64,000 bases of DNA from Flaveria trinervia (Eukaryota > Streptophyta > Magnoliopsida > Asterales > Asteraceae). The notes beneath the pieces were generated by a model. That model worked only from the letters and a program-made list of their open reading frames with translations. It was not told the origin of the DNA and ran no database searches. How positions within the stretch are numbered: position 1 is the stretch's first letter; the number at the start of each line of letters is the position of its first letter. This document shows positions 11,097 to 23,900 of the stretch, one piece after another. The position numbers and the translations under genes were made by a program. The stretch covers positions 43,796,649 to 43,860,648 of the forward strand of contig CM046443.1 in assembly GCA_025506515.1 (NCBI GenBank). Direction: 5' to 3'.

Positions 11097-12507
11097 CACT
11101 TTTGGGTACCTATGCTATACACTCACCCCTTATATTCATAAATTACAACCACTATTTTTCTTGTGGTTTTCCTTGGGTACCCTATCAATTATAAGGGGTA
11201 CAAGTGTTTTGACCTTTCATTTAGAAAAGTTATCATCTCTCACCATGTTGTTTTTGATGAAAATGTCTTTTTGTTTGCCAAAGACACATCTCACATATCA
11301 CCTATGACTTTCTCAACTCTAACTAATCCAACCTAAATCCTAGTGTGTCGTCCATGAATCACACACCTTCTTCCACTTCCCTAGTAGTCACATTCACCAC
11401 ACCCACAACTGAGTCTCTCACATTCCACCTTCCTTTACCTCAAACTAAGACCCATGCTTAAAACTAATTCCCATTTCCTTCACCGTAAACCTAAACACCA
11501 CATCCCCTTACAACACCTAAACCGTTAACACAACCTAGTGCGCCACCTGCAAGCCATCCCATATTGCCATAAAACAACCCCCAACCACCATTAACCCTAT
11601 CATCCAGCCCTTCGCTATCGCCACCTCCATAACCAAGAACCATTAAAACTCATAACATGACGGACACTCTACATAGACTTTTTAACCTTCACGCCACCTC
11701 TTTTGAGCCTATTACATGTACCCCATACGAATCCTTAGCATACCTGATTTAGAAACGTCCATGATTGATGAGTTTAATGATCTTATCGATAATAGTTCTG
11801 GGAATAACCTTGTTGTCCCGACATGATCAATTATATTGTATGTGGATTTTCAAACATAAAACCCAATCTAACATTCTTATGTGCACCATATAGATCTCAA
11901 CATGTTAAAGTGGACTGTGATGAAACTTTTAGTATGATGGTTAAACATGATATAATGTAGATAGCTCTTAGTACAACATTATCTTATAAATGGGAGATGA
12001 ATGAACAGGATGTTAAGAATGCATTCCTTCATAGGCACTTATTTGTGATAGTTTTTATGCATCAAGCACCAAGCTTTAAGGATCCTAGGTATCCTAAGCA
12101 TGTGAGTCACCTAAAGAAGTCTCTTTATGGCCTAAAATAGGCGCCCAGAGCTTGGTATCAACGCTTCACTAACTATGTTACTACTTTGGGCTTTCTATAT
12201 TGCTTGTGTGATCATCATTTATTTATTTACTCATATGGTAAGGAGAAGAATACTTTACTACTCTATCTTGATGTCATTGTCCTTACCACTCCATCGATGG
12301 AACTCAAGAAACACTTACTATCTATGGACTTTTCCATAAAATATTTGTGACCATTAAGTTATTTTTTAGGCATCTTAGTTGCTCGCACTTCTTTATATAT
12401 GTTTTTTCAACAAAGTTATGCACATGAAATTTGCAGCAACCAAAGATGACCGGGTGTAATTTGGTTCATACTTCGATTGATACATCCGGAAAGCTAGGCG
12501 CCAAAGA
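11097..12507 (+). pseudogene. Decayed Ty1/copia pol fragment (Ale/Retrofit-like)
   Basis: Translation in changing frames gives an integrase C-terminal piece (LGYPINYKGYKCFDLSFRK and HHVVFDENVF, about 11170-11275). A reverse transcriptase piece follows (about 11940-12430) with EMNEQDVKNAFLH, SLYGLK then a stop, APRAWYQRF, and an active-site box YLDVIVL where copia elements have YVDDIVL. Many stops, frameshifts and a loss between the two pieces mark it as old. No LTR of its own is visible. Lineage is inferred from the phrasing of these motifs only. Confidence 0.7.
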
Positions 12508-13708
12508 TGATGGCTATCACACCCCGGCCAAGGCCCCAAGACTAATGACTGATATCAACCAGACGTAACAAAATATTGCTAAATATTCATTTTCACCAGT
12601 ATATATCATTTAGGTCCCGATTACAAATACATGCTAGAAAAGAAACAAAACATAAAAATAATAAAGTACAACCCAATTAAAATTATTAAATTTTATAATT
12701 AAATGAAACTAAAGTCTTCTTGTTTTGACTAGGGTTGGTGTTTCTAGTCCATAGTGCCTACACACTTAACTCTTGAATATTACCTGACAATACATACTAT
12801 AAATACGTCAACAATATGCTTTGAGAACATGAGTTTATACACAAGACAAATATATATATGGAGTGTATTAAATAAGTTCCTAATCAAACTTGTGTCCATG
12901 ACCTGTGGACATCAAAATAATAATCCCTCTACTTATGTCTACTAAAATAAGTTGTCAAATATCACAAATATCAGACACAAGATAAATCATATATTATTCA
13001 ATGGATGATCATCCCAAATAGGTCCACTATGTATGGATGTTTTCCTATATAGTACTACTTATGTAACTTATAGCTCTTTCTAGAGTTAATGATTGTGTTA
13101 AAAGTCTTGGATTGTTTGTGGAAGCTAAATAAGTCTGGATTAGGAGTATGTATTCTCATTTCCTCAAAACAAGTTTAAATAAGTAGCTTGAAAAGGGAGT
13201 CACATGAACTCACCTTGAGAAAGTTTTGAAATGAATTTTTGAGTGCTTGAAAATCTAAAAGCCTATGTTAAAGCATTGTATTACTAATAACTCAAGTACT
13301 ATATATGGTTCTATAAGAGGGGGTGTCCCATATTCAATTGGTCCGAAATGCCCCAAAACCCGCTAGGTGTTTTATAATAATACTTATTATACAATTTAAA
13401 GACACTTACCATAATTAATATATTATATATTTATCTACTTAAAAATCTTAAATGTTCTAGAAATTATACATAAAAAGATAAACTTATTTTTTATTGTCTA
13501 TTTTATCGATAATGCATTTCAATGGCCAAATTTTGTATTTGCATCGGGATTTAAGCTTTTAGTTATTATAAAAGCATATTCACTCTTATACTTTATTCTA
13601 CTGAAAAATATGATTTTAATGTAAAAAAAATTTCTTACTTTTCTTTATTAGACCCTATTTTTATATTTTATAAGATAATTTATAAAATAATTAAGTTTAA
13701 CCAATTTA
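12508..13708 (-). repeat. Possible degenerate gypsy-type LTR remnant
   Basis: It starts abruptly within the copia fragment with CACACCCCGGCCAAGGCC, a typical outer end of plant gypsy LTRs read on the opposite strand. Near 13199 it has ACATGAACTCACCTTGAGAA, echoing the AACTCACCTTTGCAG leader region of the Tekay1 LTR at about 3018. It ends in an AT-rich run beside SireB. No target duplication or internal region was found, so it may simply be unclassified AT-rich sequence. It has no gene. Confidence 0.35.
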
Positions 13709-14517
13709 TGTAAGGCCAGTGTAGGACCGTTTAAGGGATGGTCAATACACTTAGTCTCACAATGAGGAGAGTGTTAGAACACTTAATAGATCAAATAGGG
13801 AACCATAACTTATATTATGATACTAAGAAAACAAGCAAACAAGAGAGAAAACTTTAAGAACAACAACAAAGTAATGGTTTTCAAGATTGCAGTATATTGA
13901 TTTTCAAGTTCTTTTTACAAGTGTTACAAAGCATGAAAAAAAGATACAAAGACTTGAGATACTTTATACTACATCCTACAACCATCCGTACTTAGAAGGC
14001 CAGTTGGAAACATTTATCTAGACAACAAAATCAATGTAGAACCAAAAGGCAAATCTACATTTTGACTAGTGACTGTGACATGCCATAGCTCACATCCTAA
14101 CATATTAAAAAAAGAAAAAAGTACATAAATTAGAAAGTTACAGACCAAAGACCTCAATATACAGTTACAAAAATCATGGACCATTCACCAACTTGTATAA
14201 GTTGGTGAATCATCAGAGTTGCAATGAAAGTTGGTCAGCTTTATGAAAAGTACATCAGAGAAAGCATGTTCTTCAAAGTATTTAGAAGAAATCTATCTTC
14301 ACTTCTTAGGTTTCAGAAGACTTTGTCTTCGAAGCTTCGGAAGGCTTCATTTTTTGATTTCGAAAGATATTGGTCTTGGCTTCGAAAGATTTACACTTAG
14401 AATATTTCCGATGCAGGGTGTAAAACTTTCGAAAAAACTTCCACTTTGCACTATATGCATGCATGCAGGAAAGACTTGATTTGTTTTGGGTGCATTAGCT
14501 TTTCAAGAAGCCTTACA
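13709..14517 (-). repeat. 3' LTR of SireB
   Basis: It matches the LTR at 62310-62953 (shared GGATGGTCAATACACTTAGT, AAACAAGC, and terminal AAGCCTTACA). It is longer because of about 150 bp at 13995-14150 that the other copy lacks. It contains a cluster of TTCGAA-centred palindromic motifs at about 14325-14390 (CTTCGAAG, GAAGCTTC, CTTCGGAAG). Confidence 0.85.
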
Positions 14518-14535
14518 AACTCCTCCTAGGCTGAA
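14518..14535 (-). other. Polypurine tract of SireB
   Basis: The minus strand reads CAGCCTAGGAGGAGTT directly before the LTR start TGTAAGGC. It is less pure than the A-family tract but in the right place. Confidence 0.6.
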
Positions 14536-16121
14536 GTTACCAAAATAGAGAAGTGTTTAGATATCGACAGTCCTCATCACGATCATGACCATTCCTTTCT
14601 TCATTAATTGCTCAGGATCATTTAGACTCTCAAAGTATCTTCTCATGTCAAAGAGATCATGCAAAGGTAAGTGAAGCATGTCTTTCCAGAAGTAGACATC
14701 TTGAACACCTTGATATCTAGTGACATACCATTTGTCTGGATTAGCAGTAAAGGTCCAAGACAAGATGGGTCTTCCTGATGTAAGAGGCTCTATTTTAATT
14801 GCAGTTGGTTAAGCAGCCTCTTTATGCACTTCCTCAGGATGATCTTACTTATCCTGAGGATTAGAGGTGGATGCCTTTGATTTTTTTCGTCTTCTTTAAT
14901 GTAGATCTAACATCCATCCTTTTCCTCCTCTTTGAAAACTTTAACTAAGAATATTTTTCTTCAGCACCAGGTTGTTCTATCTTGTCTTTCTCAGTTGGGT
15001 CCTCTTCCCTCAGAGGTTCAGGAGGAGTGGGAGTTGAACCTGCTGTAAATTAGAAGAGGAAGCTTGATAAGGTTCAGCAGGAGGTCCAGGTTGTGTTGTC
15101 TCAAAGTGTTCAACCTTAACCTCCACTTCTAGAGGAGCTTGACTTGGTGGAGAATGTAAGTCAACTAGCTCTCCCCTCTTTATCTTCTTCTTGATCACCC
15201 TAATGTGCTCATCCATGGTGGATAGAGACATTGGACCAAGCCTCCTTCTGGAGAATCCATACAGCTTCAAGAAGCACATTATCCTCTGCCTATTAGTAGA
15301 CTTCTTTTGACTCTTTTGGATGATGGCTCTTGACTTTGCCACTTCTTCTATCATCTTCCTCTTTGAAGCTTTTTGTTCCTTGAGAACTTGTATCTTAAGC
15401 TGCTTGAGATATTCAAATTCAATATACTTATATGATAAGGGAAGAAGTATACCTATCTGATAGAGACATATGGCACTCAGGTAGTTGATCATGTTTTGTC
15501 TATCAACTTCTTTCTCTACCTAAGGTTGTTGAGTTTCCACAGCCTCTTTTGCAGGACTATCTTGAACTGGGGAGAGGGTAGGAGCATGCTTGTACAGCCT
15601 TTTCTACCTTCTTTCTTCCTTAATCTTGAGGAGCAACTCTGCATCCTCAGCCTCCTTCCTCTCCTTAAACACTTACATGTCTTCCAGTTCATTCAATTCC
15701 TCTAACGGGAGAGGTATAATCTCATCTATGTCAAAGTTGCTAGTCCCTAACTAGTTTATCCTAGCTGCTCTCAACTCATCATTTTGAGTATTTGGTCTAT
15801 GAGTAGCCCTGATAGCATCTTCAATGAAGCTTGAGGACCTTGTGGAACTTTCTCCCCTTAGCTTCCTCTTCCTCTCTCTCTCCTCCTCCTCAATCTCCTC
15901 AGGAGTCAAAATCCTTTTCCCTTTATCACCCACAGACTTTTATGACTCAAGATGGAGAGAGTTTTAGGCTTCATTTCCTAATGTAGCATCCAGACACTTG
16001 ACAGATAGAGGTTGTAAAGCACCTTCACCAGCTGGTGCATCATTGCGGGTCCATGTAACAAGGTTCATAGGTTCAACTACCGAGCCTTCATCAAAGTTTC
16101 TCCTTCGAAGCTAATCATAGG
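14536..16121 (-). pseudogene. SireB accessory gene, 3' third (broken)
   Basis: The minus strand from 16121 downward has a Glu/Arg/Lys-rich segment (EEIEEEERERKRKLRGESS, 15751-15933), a basic helical segment (15010-15492, with KEQKASKRKMIEEVAKSR and DEHIRVIKKKIKRGELVDL), a Pro-rich linker, then a terminal piece (14557-14763) with SWTFTANPDKWYVTRYQG. The last piece occupies the place of the LKWSPPRTMS block in the A family and may be homologous. Frames are broken by several stops. Function unknown. The segment is joined upstream to 33521-32538 across the solo LTR insertion. Confidence 0.65.
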
Positions 16122-16126
16122 GTCCA
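16122..16126. other. Target site duplication GTCCA (left) of the solo LTR
   Basis: GTCCA at 16122-16126 precedes the TG at 16127 and is repeated at 32533-32537 after the CA at 32532. Five-base duplications are standard for LTR elements. Confidence 0.9.
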
Positions 16127-16902
16127 TGTAACACCTTGTCATTTTCTTTTAAAAAATCAAAGAAAGAAAGAATAAAGTGAAGAAAAAGAAACAAAAGATA
16201 TTTTACCCAAGTTGAGGGGTAAAAAGTGTCAAAAGGACAAAAAGGTTTGAAAGTGGGTGTAAAGTGAGCATGGCCGCCCACTCCCTTCTCACAACACCCA
16301 AATCTTCGACTTTTAGAGAAAGAAAGTGTAGATTCAGATTTCTTGAAGAACAAGAGCTGAAAATTCGAATTCAAGGTAAGAAATTCATGGTGTTTAAGTG
16401 TTCTTAGCTGGCCTTGCCTCGGTTGTATGCTTATATGTGTTGTGTGTGTTCAGGTTTATTTTTTAGTGGGTTTCTAGGCAGTTGAACTCAATTGCAAACG
16501 AGTTTGGAAGAAACCATACTCAAGAGCTGCAAAGGTGAGTTCTAGAACCCCTCTTTTACATGTTTTAAATGATTTTGGGACTGGAAATGCATGAATGTAT
16601 GTTTTTATAAATCCGGGTTTCATACCCGTATGTTTGAATGTGTGTATGTTGCGGTATGGTGTGATGTTAGACTATGTTCATGCTTGATGATGTTATAGTT
16701 GTGTTTATAAGGCTTAGAATGTATGATTTAAGCTTAGAGCATGATAAATGAGGTTTTGGGACTGAATCTACTGTTAAGTGTGACCTGGGCTGCTCATACG
16801 CCCAAACAGTAGTTCATACGCCTAAGTTTAAAAAACTACTTAAGTGTTGACAAATGCAGATGAGCATTAACAAATGTGGATGAGAAGACAATGCGGATGA
16901 GA

Positions 16903-16907
16903 AAGTC
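16903..16907. other. Target site duplication AAGTC of SireA2
   Basis: AAGTC at 16903-16907 is repeated at 31056-31060, directly outside the two LTRs of SireA2. It proves insertion as one unit into the solo LTR minisatellite. Confidence 0.92.
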
Positions 16908-17617
16908 TGTGATACATGTATGTCCCTAGATCATGGTATGTGATGTAATAGATCTTGTTTGGTATGATTAATGAAATGATACTGATAGTCTGTTAGTTAT
17001 AATGTTTAATAGTTCATTAATGAGTCGTGACTGAATTGATTGGGTTTATGATTATTTGAATGGTTGCACATTATGTTATATTAATTAACTAAAACATTCA
17101 AACTTAACTTAATGAAGTTCCCATGCGAATGGCTCATGCGAATGCACCATACACATGAAGAAATTCACACGATTGACTCAGTCGTACGACTGAACCAGGA
17201 GACTGGATCAATCGTACGACTGTAACATAAGATTGGCTCAGTCGCACGACTGAACACTCAGTCGTACGAATGAATCAACCGCATGGTTCAATCGCACGAC
17301 TGAACCAAACTAATGGTTCAGTCGCACGATTGAATAGTGCCAACCTATAAATACAACTCAATTCGTGAAAAACAAGAATACTTGATCAAGTACGATTCCA
17401 GATGAACCCTAGCCATCCAGAAACCTTCCAAATCGTTCTCCAAGTTCATAGAACACATTAGATCGATTCCTTATCGATTTCTAACGTTAGTTTCAATCCT
17501 TGATTGATTCTTCGTGTGTTCTCACTGATTGGATCGCCAATCAAATAGGATTCCGCACTATTTGATCTGGTTTACACGTGATCTCTAGGTATTTCCCTCA
17601 AACACCAGGTCCTAACA
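16908..17617 (+). repeat. 5' LTR of SireA2 (710 bp)
   Basis: It runs from TGTGATACAT to GGTCCTAACA; the partner at 30354 starts TGTTGATACA, so one T is lost here. U3 holds a run of CAGTCG..CGACTG palindromes at 17160-17335, including a perfect 16-mer at 17178-17193, followed by a TATA box at 17346-17353. CG-rich palindromes in the LTR cis-region are a known Sirevirus trait described in maize. Confidence 0.93.
17160..17353 (+). promoter_or_regulatory. SireA2 LTR promoter: palindrome cluster and TATA box
   Basis: Five to six copies of a 14-16 bp palindrome (TCAGTCGTACGACTGA at 17178-17193 is perfect; others vary at the centre or an arm) lie just upstream of TATAAATA at 17346-17353. The same arrangement recurs in the 3' LTR (TATA at 30788-30795) and in front of the accessory gene. 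It probably directs Pol II transcription of the genomic RNA. Confidence 0.75.
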
Positions 17618-17619
17618 AG

Positions 17620-17631
17620 TGGTATCAGAGC
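17620..17631 (+). other. Primer binding site of SireA2
   Basis: TGGTATCAGAGC lies two bases after the LTR end (17617) and is complementary to initiator tRNA-Met. Confidence 0.95.
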
Positions 17632-18111
17632 TATTGGCTCTTGATTACGTGTTGATTCAATCAAGATTGCATAAAAGGTTGTGTTTTTGCACTAAAACGC
17701 AATCTTTGGCATCAAAAGTGATCTTGGAAGTTCCCTGCTCATCGACGTTTGGTTCTACGGACTTAGGCGATTAGAACTTGTGAAATTTCGAATTTTTACG
17801 ACTGAAACCCGTCAAACCTAGAAATCTTCGCAAAACAGCAGCTTCAATCGCACGAGTGACTCATTCGCACGACTGGACTCCATTCGCATTGCTCATACGC
17901 ATGATTGGACCTAGTTGCACCCTCATTCGGCCGACTGAAACGTTCGTTCGCATAGCTCATACGCACCAGATTCATTCGCACGACTGAACCAATCGCCCAG
18001 TTCATTCGCACGATTGAACCAATCGCAGAGCTCATACGCACGATTAGCTCATTCGCATCCTTCAGTCGCATCAGTGAAAGTTTGTTTGATTAGATTATAA
18101 GTTTATTCGTC
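17632..18111 (+). other. SireA2 untranslated leader
   Basis: There are about 480 bases between the primer site and the gag ATG. From 17840 to 18080 it is again rich in the TTCGCACGA/CAGTCGCA motif seen in the LTR (for example at 17875 and 18000). No open frame is supported. It probably carries packaging and dimer signals by analogy with retroelements. Confidence 0.6.
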
Positions 18112-20924
18112 ATGGAAGATCAGATGTCAGCCTTTACTGCTGGGAAGGACTCAAGGATACAGAACCTACTGTTACTTGAGAGTGAGGTGGGGAATCACAA
18201 TAAACCACCAAAGCTTTTGACTTTAGATGAGTTTCCCCACTGGAAACAACGTTTTGAGATCTACCTTAATGGAGTAGATCCTAATCTGTGGGAAGCCATT
18301 GAGATAGGTTATAGTACACCGGTGGGAGCTGATGGAGTTAAACTAACATTAAGCGGGATGACAGACGCATAGAAAGTAAAGTACAATGCAGAGAAAAGAG
18401 TTTATGCATTGATCACTCAGTCTATCCCCAAAGACATATTCCACCAGTATTCAGAGAACAAGCAGTCCAAGAAACTGTGGGATGTGCTATAGAAGAGATA
18501 TGATGGTAATGCATCATTAAAGGCAATCAAGGCAAAGGAGTTAAAGAAGGAATTGATAACTTCTCATCAATTGGTAATGAAAGTTTGGACGAAGTCATAG
18601 ACAGATTCTACCACTTGATGAGCGAATTGCATACACATGGAGTGGCTACTACCATGGAAGAGAAAGTAAGCAACTTCGCAGACGGGTTGCCTGATAAGTG
18701 GGCTACATTCGTGTCTAACCTGAGACAGAATGGAATCCTTGTAAAGCTGGATATAAATGACTTCATTCTTAAGTTGCGAGAAGAAGCACTAAGGATGAAG
18801 TATAGAGCTCAGAAGTCTTCGTACACACAAAATCCAGCTTTATACAACGCCACGCCTCAAGCTAAGACATCTGGAGCACCCCTCCGGACTGCTTTTGTGT
18901 CTAGCTCGTCAGGTCCCTCACATGCTTCTCCTTCTGGATCAGACACGTCTGGGTCATCATGTACCCATCATATTGGATCAGAAGCAAACGCTACCAAACT
19001 GAAGATCGAGAACCACGGTAATGACCGTGGAAGTAGCTCGAGAGCATATGGATCTTTTAGCAGCAGTGGTTCATTCATATGATGGACTTGTTGCGGGAAG
19101 ATTGGAAAATTCCATCTGGCAGATGAGGACTACGAGCAGGTGAATGAGATGGAGCTTGAAAGAATGGATATAATGTGGGCCTTAGCAAGTGTTGTCCGGA
19201 GGGCGAAGAAGTTTGTGAAAAAGACTGGACAGAACTTGGTTGCTACTAAGGACACCACTTTGGCTTCGACAAGAGTAAAGTGACCTGCTTTAACTGTGGT
19301 GAGAAGGGGCACTTCAAAAGAGAATGTGTCAAGCCAAAGAAGACGGGGAATGGGAACCCGTTCTCATCCTTTACTCGCCAAGACAAGCAAGCCTCTAGTT
19401 CTACTTCATCAAACAAGGATCCAAAAGCCTTAACTGCTCATGATGATGAAGGACAGGATTGGAGTTTCAGGTTTGTCTCACCAGGAGAATCTAACATTGC
19501 CAGTGTTGAGGATATTGATGATGATTCTGCGAGTGAAGGTGATATAGCAGTTGATATAGCAATATCACATAGTGAAGAAACAACTGCAGCCGAGGTCAGT
19601 TACAAACCAATGAGGAAGTTTCCACATCAGAGACAGAAAAGCCAGAATCACCAGAACCAGAATCATCTGATGCTGCACTGATGGCTAACTCTTCTGAACC
19701 AACTCAGGTAAGTACCACTGACAAAATTTTAATAACCATGCTGTTCTGATTGTGACACTTTTAGAAATAGCATAGATGAAAATTACTAGGTTATTAGATC
19801 ATAATGATAACTTAGTAAAAGATTTACGTCTGTGCACTGAGGCTAATAGAGTACTAAAACAAAATGAGCATAGTTATAAAGAAAAGATAGACCTATTGAC
19901 TAAACAACTTAGGGAAACCGAAGTAGTGGCTTTTAACCAAGAAAATGACATTAGGTACTATCTAAACTCCCTAGAAGACACTAAGAAACAAAAGGCAGTT
20001 CTAGAAGTCGAAGTTAATTCATTAAAACAGAAACTGCATAGTTGGACTAGTTCTTCACACATAGTTCAACACTTAGTGAGAGAAAGGAATAACGGGGAGG
20101 GATTAGGCTACAAAGTGGTTCCACCACCACCTGAGACCTTGAAACACTAAGTCTAGACCAGTAAATAATAACCCCATCAAGGATCATGTGGTGACCACTC
20201 CTCTTGTTACTGATCCAGACACCTCATGTTCATCTACTGAATCTGGTCAGAAACAAAAGGAGTCCACTTCAAAGGCAAAGGGTAAATTCCTTGTGTTAAC
20301 CTGGAAAATGAATTTGAAAAAGTTAATTTAAAGTCAGGGTCAAACAGAGTCAAATCAGAACCTAAAAGGACTTCAAATGCTACTTTTTCACATGCTTCAA
20401 GTCAAAAACCAGTTAACCAAAAAGTAAATAGGTTAAGACTGTAAATTTTGTTAAACCAGAGAAAACATCAAAGTATAGAGTCAAAAACTAAAGTGGTTGA
20501 TGTTACTAGAGTGTCACGTACCTCTCCACAAAGAAAGTTTAATCATAAAGTTGATAGCAGAGCGTGCTACAACTGTGGAGAATATGGACACATTGCTTCC
20601 TACTGTAATTTTTATCAGACACCCAGGAAGAAGATTGAACTTCAGGACTCAAAACCTAAGTCTTCTAAGAGGAGCTCTTTAACTCCACCTAGAAGAGCTA
20701 GTGAACCTAAAGTCCAACCTGTAAGCCAGACGACTGTTTATCATAAACAGGCATTGCACAAATATGGCTTATGGAAAGAAAAGTCAACTCTCGTGTCTGA
20801 TACTGATAACAAGAAGGAACCTGAGCTACCCTCACCCTCTAAGGGTCAATGGGTGGAGTTTATGATGTGTGATGCCTCTGGGAAACCCAAGACAGTCAAA
20901 GCTTGGGTTCCTAACCTAAACTGA
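18112..20924 (+). pseudogene. SireA2 gag (Sirevirus Gag with two zinc knuckles; frameshifted)
   Basis: The start ATG at 18112 (MEDQMSAFTAGKD) follows the leader. Domains in order: capsid N-terminus (LLTLDEFPHWKQRFEIYL, 18112-18372, ended by a TAG); capsid C-terminal part (18585-19082, with LMSELHTHGVATTMEEKV and DGLPDKWATFVSNLRQNG); the first CCHC knuckle CFNCGEKGHFKREC near 19288; an acidic linker; a coiled coil of about 120 residues (19776-20150); and the second knuckle CYNCGEYGHIASYC near 20569. It ends VPNLN at TGA 20922-20924. Frame breaks occur near 18370, 18550, 19085, 19260, 19690, 20150 and 20300-20440. Knuckles bind RNA; the coiled coil probably aids assembly. Homologue: SireA3 51439-54055. 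Confidence 0.85.
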
Positions 20925-20940
20925 TTCATTTACTTTGTAT

Positions 20941-23900
20941 ATGCAGGGTGTTCGATACAGTGCTGAGACTAACACGTGGATTATAGACAGCGGAGCATCC
21001 AGGCACATGACAGGAAATAGAGCCCTTTTATCTAACGTCAACAAATAAAAAGGGCATGTTTCCTTTGCAGGAACAAAGGAGGCTATATCACAGCTCAGGG
21101 AGAAGTGGGAAATCAGAAAGTTAAGTTTGATAAGTGAACTACGTTCAACAACTTCAGAACAACTTACTTTCTGTTTCCCAAATCTGTGATAAAGGATTTA
21201 AAGTCATCTTCGATAACCAGAAGTGTTACGTGCTGAAGAAAGAATATATGATCCCAGAGGACCAAGTTCTGATGACTGCTTCAAGATATAAAGACCTTTA
21301 TGTCTTGGATCTGTCAACAGCTGCCACAACGGATCATGAGGTTAGTGTTTTTTATCTAAAGCTACTGAGAAGGATTCAATCTCATGGCATCGGAGAATGG
21401 GACACATTAGTCAAAGGAAGATGAATCATTTGATTCAGAAGGATTTAGTGAGAGGAGTGAATGTCAAGAACTTCCAACTTCCTGACTTTGGTGTAGCTTG
21501 CAAGAAAGGCAAACAGACAAAGAAGGCTCATAAGGAAAAGAAAGTTCATTCAATAGAACTTCCTCTTGAGCTTCTTCACATGGATCTGTTTGGTCCAGTT
21601 AGTACAAGGAGCATTGCAGGCGACGTGTACTGTTTTGTGGTCACTGATGACTACTCAAGGTTCACTTGGGTAATGTTTCTGAAATCCAAATCAGAAACTT
21701 TGGAGACATTCAAGGAATTAGTAACCACACTGGAATCACTCTACAAGCTAAAAGTTCGACAAATACGCTCAGACAACGGGACAGAATTCAAGAATCAAGG
21801 GATGGAGGCATACTGCAAGGAAAAGGGAATTGTGCATCAATTCACTTCTGCTTACACACCTCAGATGAATGGCGTTGCTGAGAGAAAGAACAGGAGTTTG
21901 ATAGAGACAGCACGGACTATGCTGGCAGACTCGAAACTGCCTATCCAATTCTGGAATGAGGCAGTGGCAAATGTGTGTTATACACTGAATCGAGTCCTAA
22001 TAGTCAAGCGCCACGGAAAGAATGTTATGAGCTACTACAAAGACGAAAACCGAATTTGGAGTATCTTGAACCTTTTGGCGCACCGTGTACACTTCTGAAG
22101 AAGACACAAGAAAAATTCAGCGAGAAGGCAGTTGAAGGAATTTTTCTAGGATACAACATACCGAACAAGCGAGTTTACAATAACTCAACGGGTCTTGTAG
22201 AAGTGTGGTGTAATGTCGACGTTCAGAGATATACCACACCACCTACAGGCAAAGGACCTGCATACTTCTTCGATTATGATGGATTCTTCAAATCCTTCAA
22301 CATCCCTCTCTCTCCTCGGATGATGAGTTAGCTACTAGGATGATGTATGATATTCTAAATACACCATCTAGCACACAGGGAGAATCATCTACTCAGTCAG
22401 AAGGGGTAGTCGATGAAAGTGACTCCTCCTCTGAAGATGAAACTAAAGCAGATGACCAGAACAGTCAGGAGGAACAGGTTCCAGTTCCTGAAAGTCCACA
22501 AGCATCCATAAGTGATGCACCCTCGACTTCGGAACCTCAAACTCCAATATCCTCAGATGCAGAACAAAATGTTCACAATCTTGGTTCGGAGGTGACTGTG
22601 CCGACTACTCCAGGATCACGACTAAACGTCTATCATCCCCTTGACAATGTTATTGGAGATGTCCGATCAGGAGTACAAACCCAAATCAGCTATACTCAGC
22701 TGATTACGCCTCAGTTAGTTATGGAGAAGGGTTACATTCATGATGGTGCTTATCGATGTTTTGTTTCGCAGGTTGAGCCAAAATATGTCAATGAAGCACT
22801 AAATGATGAGGCGTGGGTGAGTGCCATGCAAGAAGAACTTCTGCAGTTTAAGAAGTTAGGTGTATGGACTCTGGTTGATAGACCTAAAGGTGCTAAAGTC
22901 ATTGGCACCAAAGGGTACTAAAATGCAAGAAGGATGACCAAGGAGTCATTATCAGGAACAAAGCTCGACTGTGGTTCAAGGTTTTGCCAAGTCGAGGGGA
23001 TTGACTATAATGAGGTGTTTGCACCCGTGGCAAGGATGGAAGCTATTCGTATCTTCCTTGCCTATGCATCGTACATGAAAATTAAAGTCTACCAATTAGA
23101 TGTGAAGAGTGCATTCCTTCATGGGGAAATCAGGGAAACAGTCTATGTAAGTCAACCGAGGGATTTGAAGACCTTATCATCGGGATAGAGTTTACAAGCT
23201 CGACAAAGCTTTATATGGGCTTCATCAAGCTCCTCGAGCTTGGTATGAGAAACTCTCGACTCATCTTGTGAAACACGGCTTTCGCAGGGGAGTCATTGAC
23301 TGTACACTGTTTATTAAAGAAAAGGATGGCGACCTACTGCTTGTACAGATATATGTTGATGACATAATCTTCGGGTCAAAGAACGAAGAGTTATGCAAAG
23401 AGTTTGAAGCAGTGATGAAGAAAGAGTTTGAGATGAGTGCTATGGGGGAGATGAAGTTCTTTCTCGGGTTACAGGTGGATCAAACACCTAATGGGATTTC
23501 TACATCAGACAAGTATGTAGGAGACATTCTCAGTCGCTTTGACATGGAGAATGCTTCTGCTGCTGGGACTCCACTTGCTACGAATCATGATATAGCACCT
23601 GATGAGAATGGAGATCTTGTAGATGCCACTATGTACCGAGGAATGATTGGATCCCTCATGTATCTCACTGCCTCAAGACCTGATATCATGTATGCTACAT
23701 GTTTATGTTCCAGATATCAGGCTAAGCCTAAGGTCAATCATCTGATCGGGGTCAAAAGAATTTTTCGCTATCTAAAGGGTACACCCACACTGGGGTTGTG
23801 GTATCCTCATGATGACGATTTTGAACTCACAGTGTATAGTGACTCGGACTATGGAGGCTGCAAAATGAACTACAAGTCTACATCAGCAGGGTGTCAATTC

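Noticed and set aside
13704..13719. Target duplication for SireB
   Set aside because: ATTTA or GCCAG on the left does not match CCTTA on the right, and the left LTR edge is ambiguous by 11 bp, so no claim is made.
17163..17335. Palindromes considered as a bacterial operator or attachment site
   Set aside because: The context is a plant retrotransposon LTR with TATA box; the same words recur in all LTRs of the family.
17844..18071. Repetitive minus-strand open frame
   Set aside because: Produced by the CAGTCGCA/TTCGCACGA words of the leader; opposite to element transcription.
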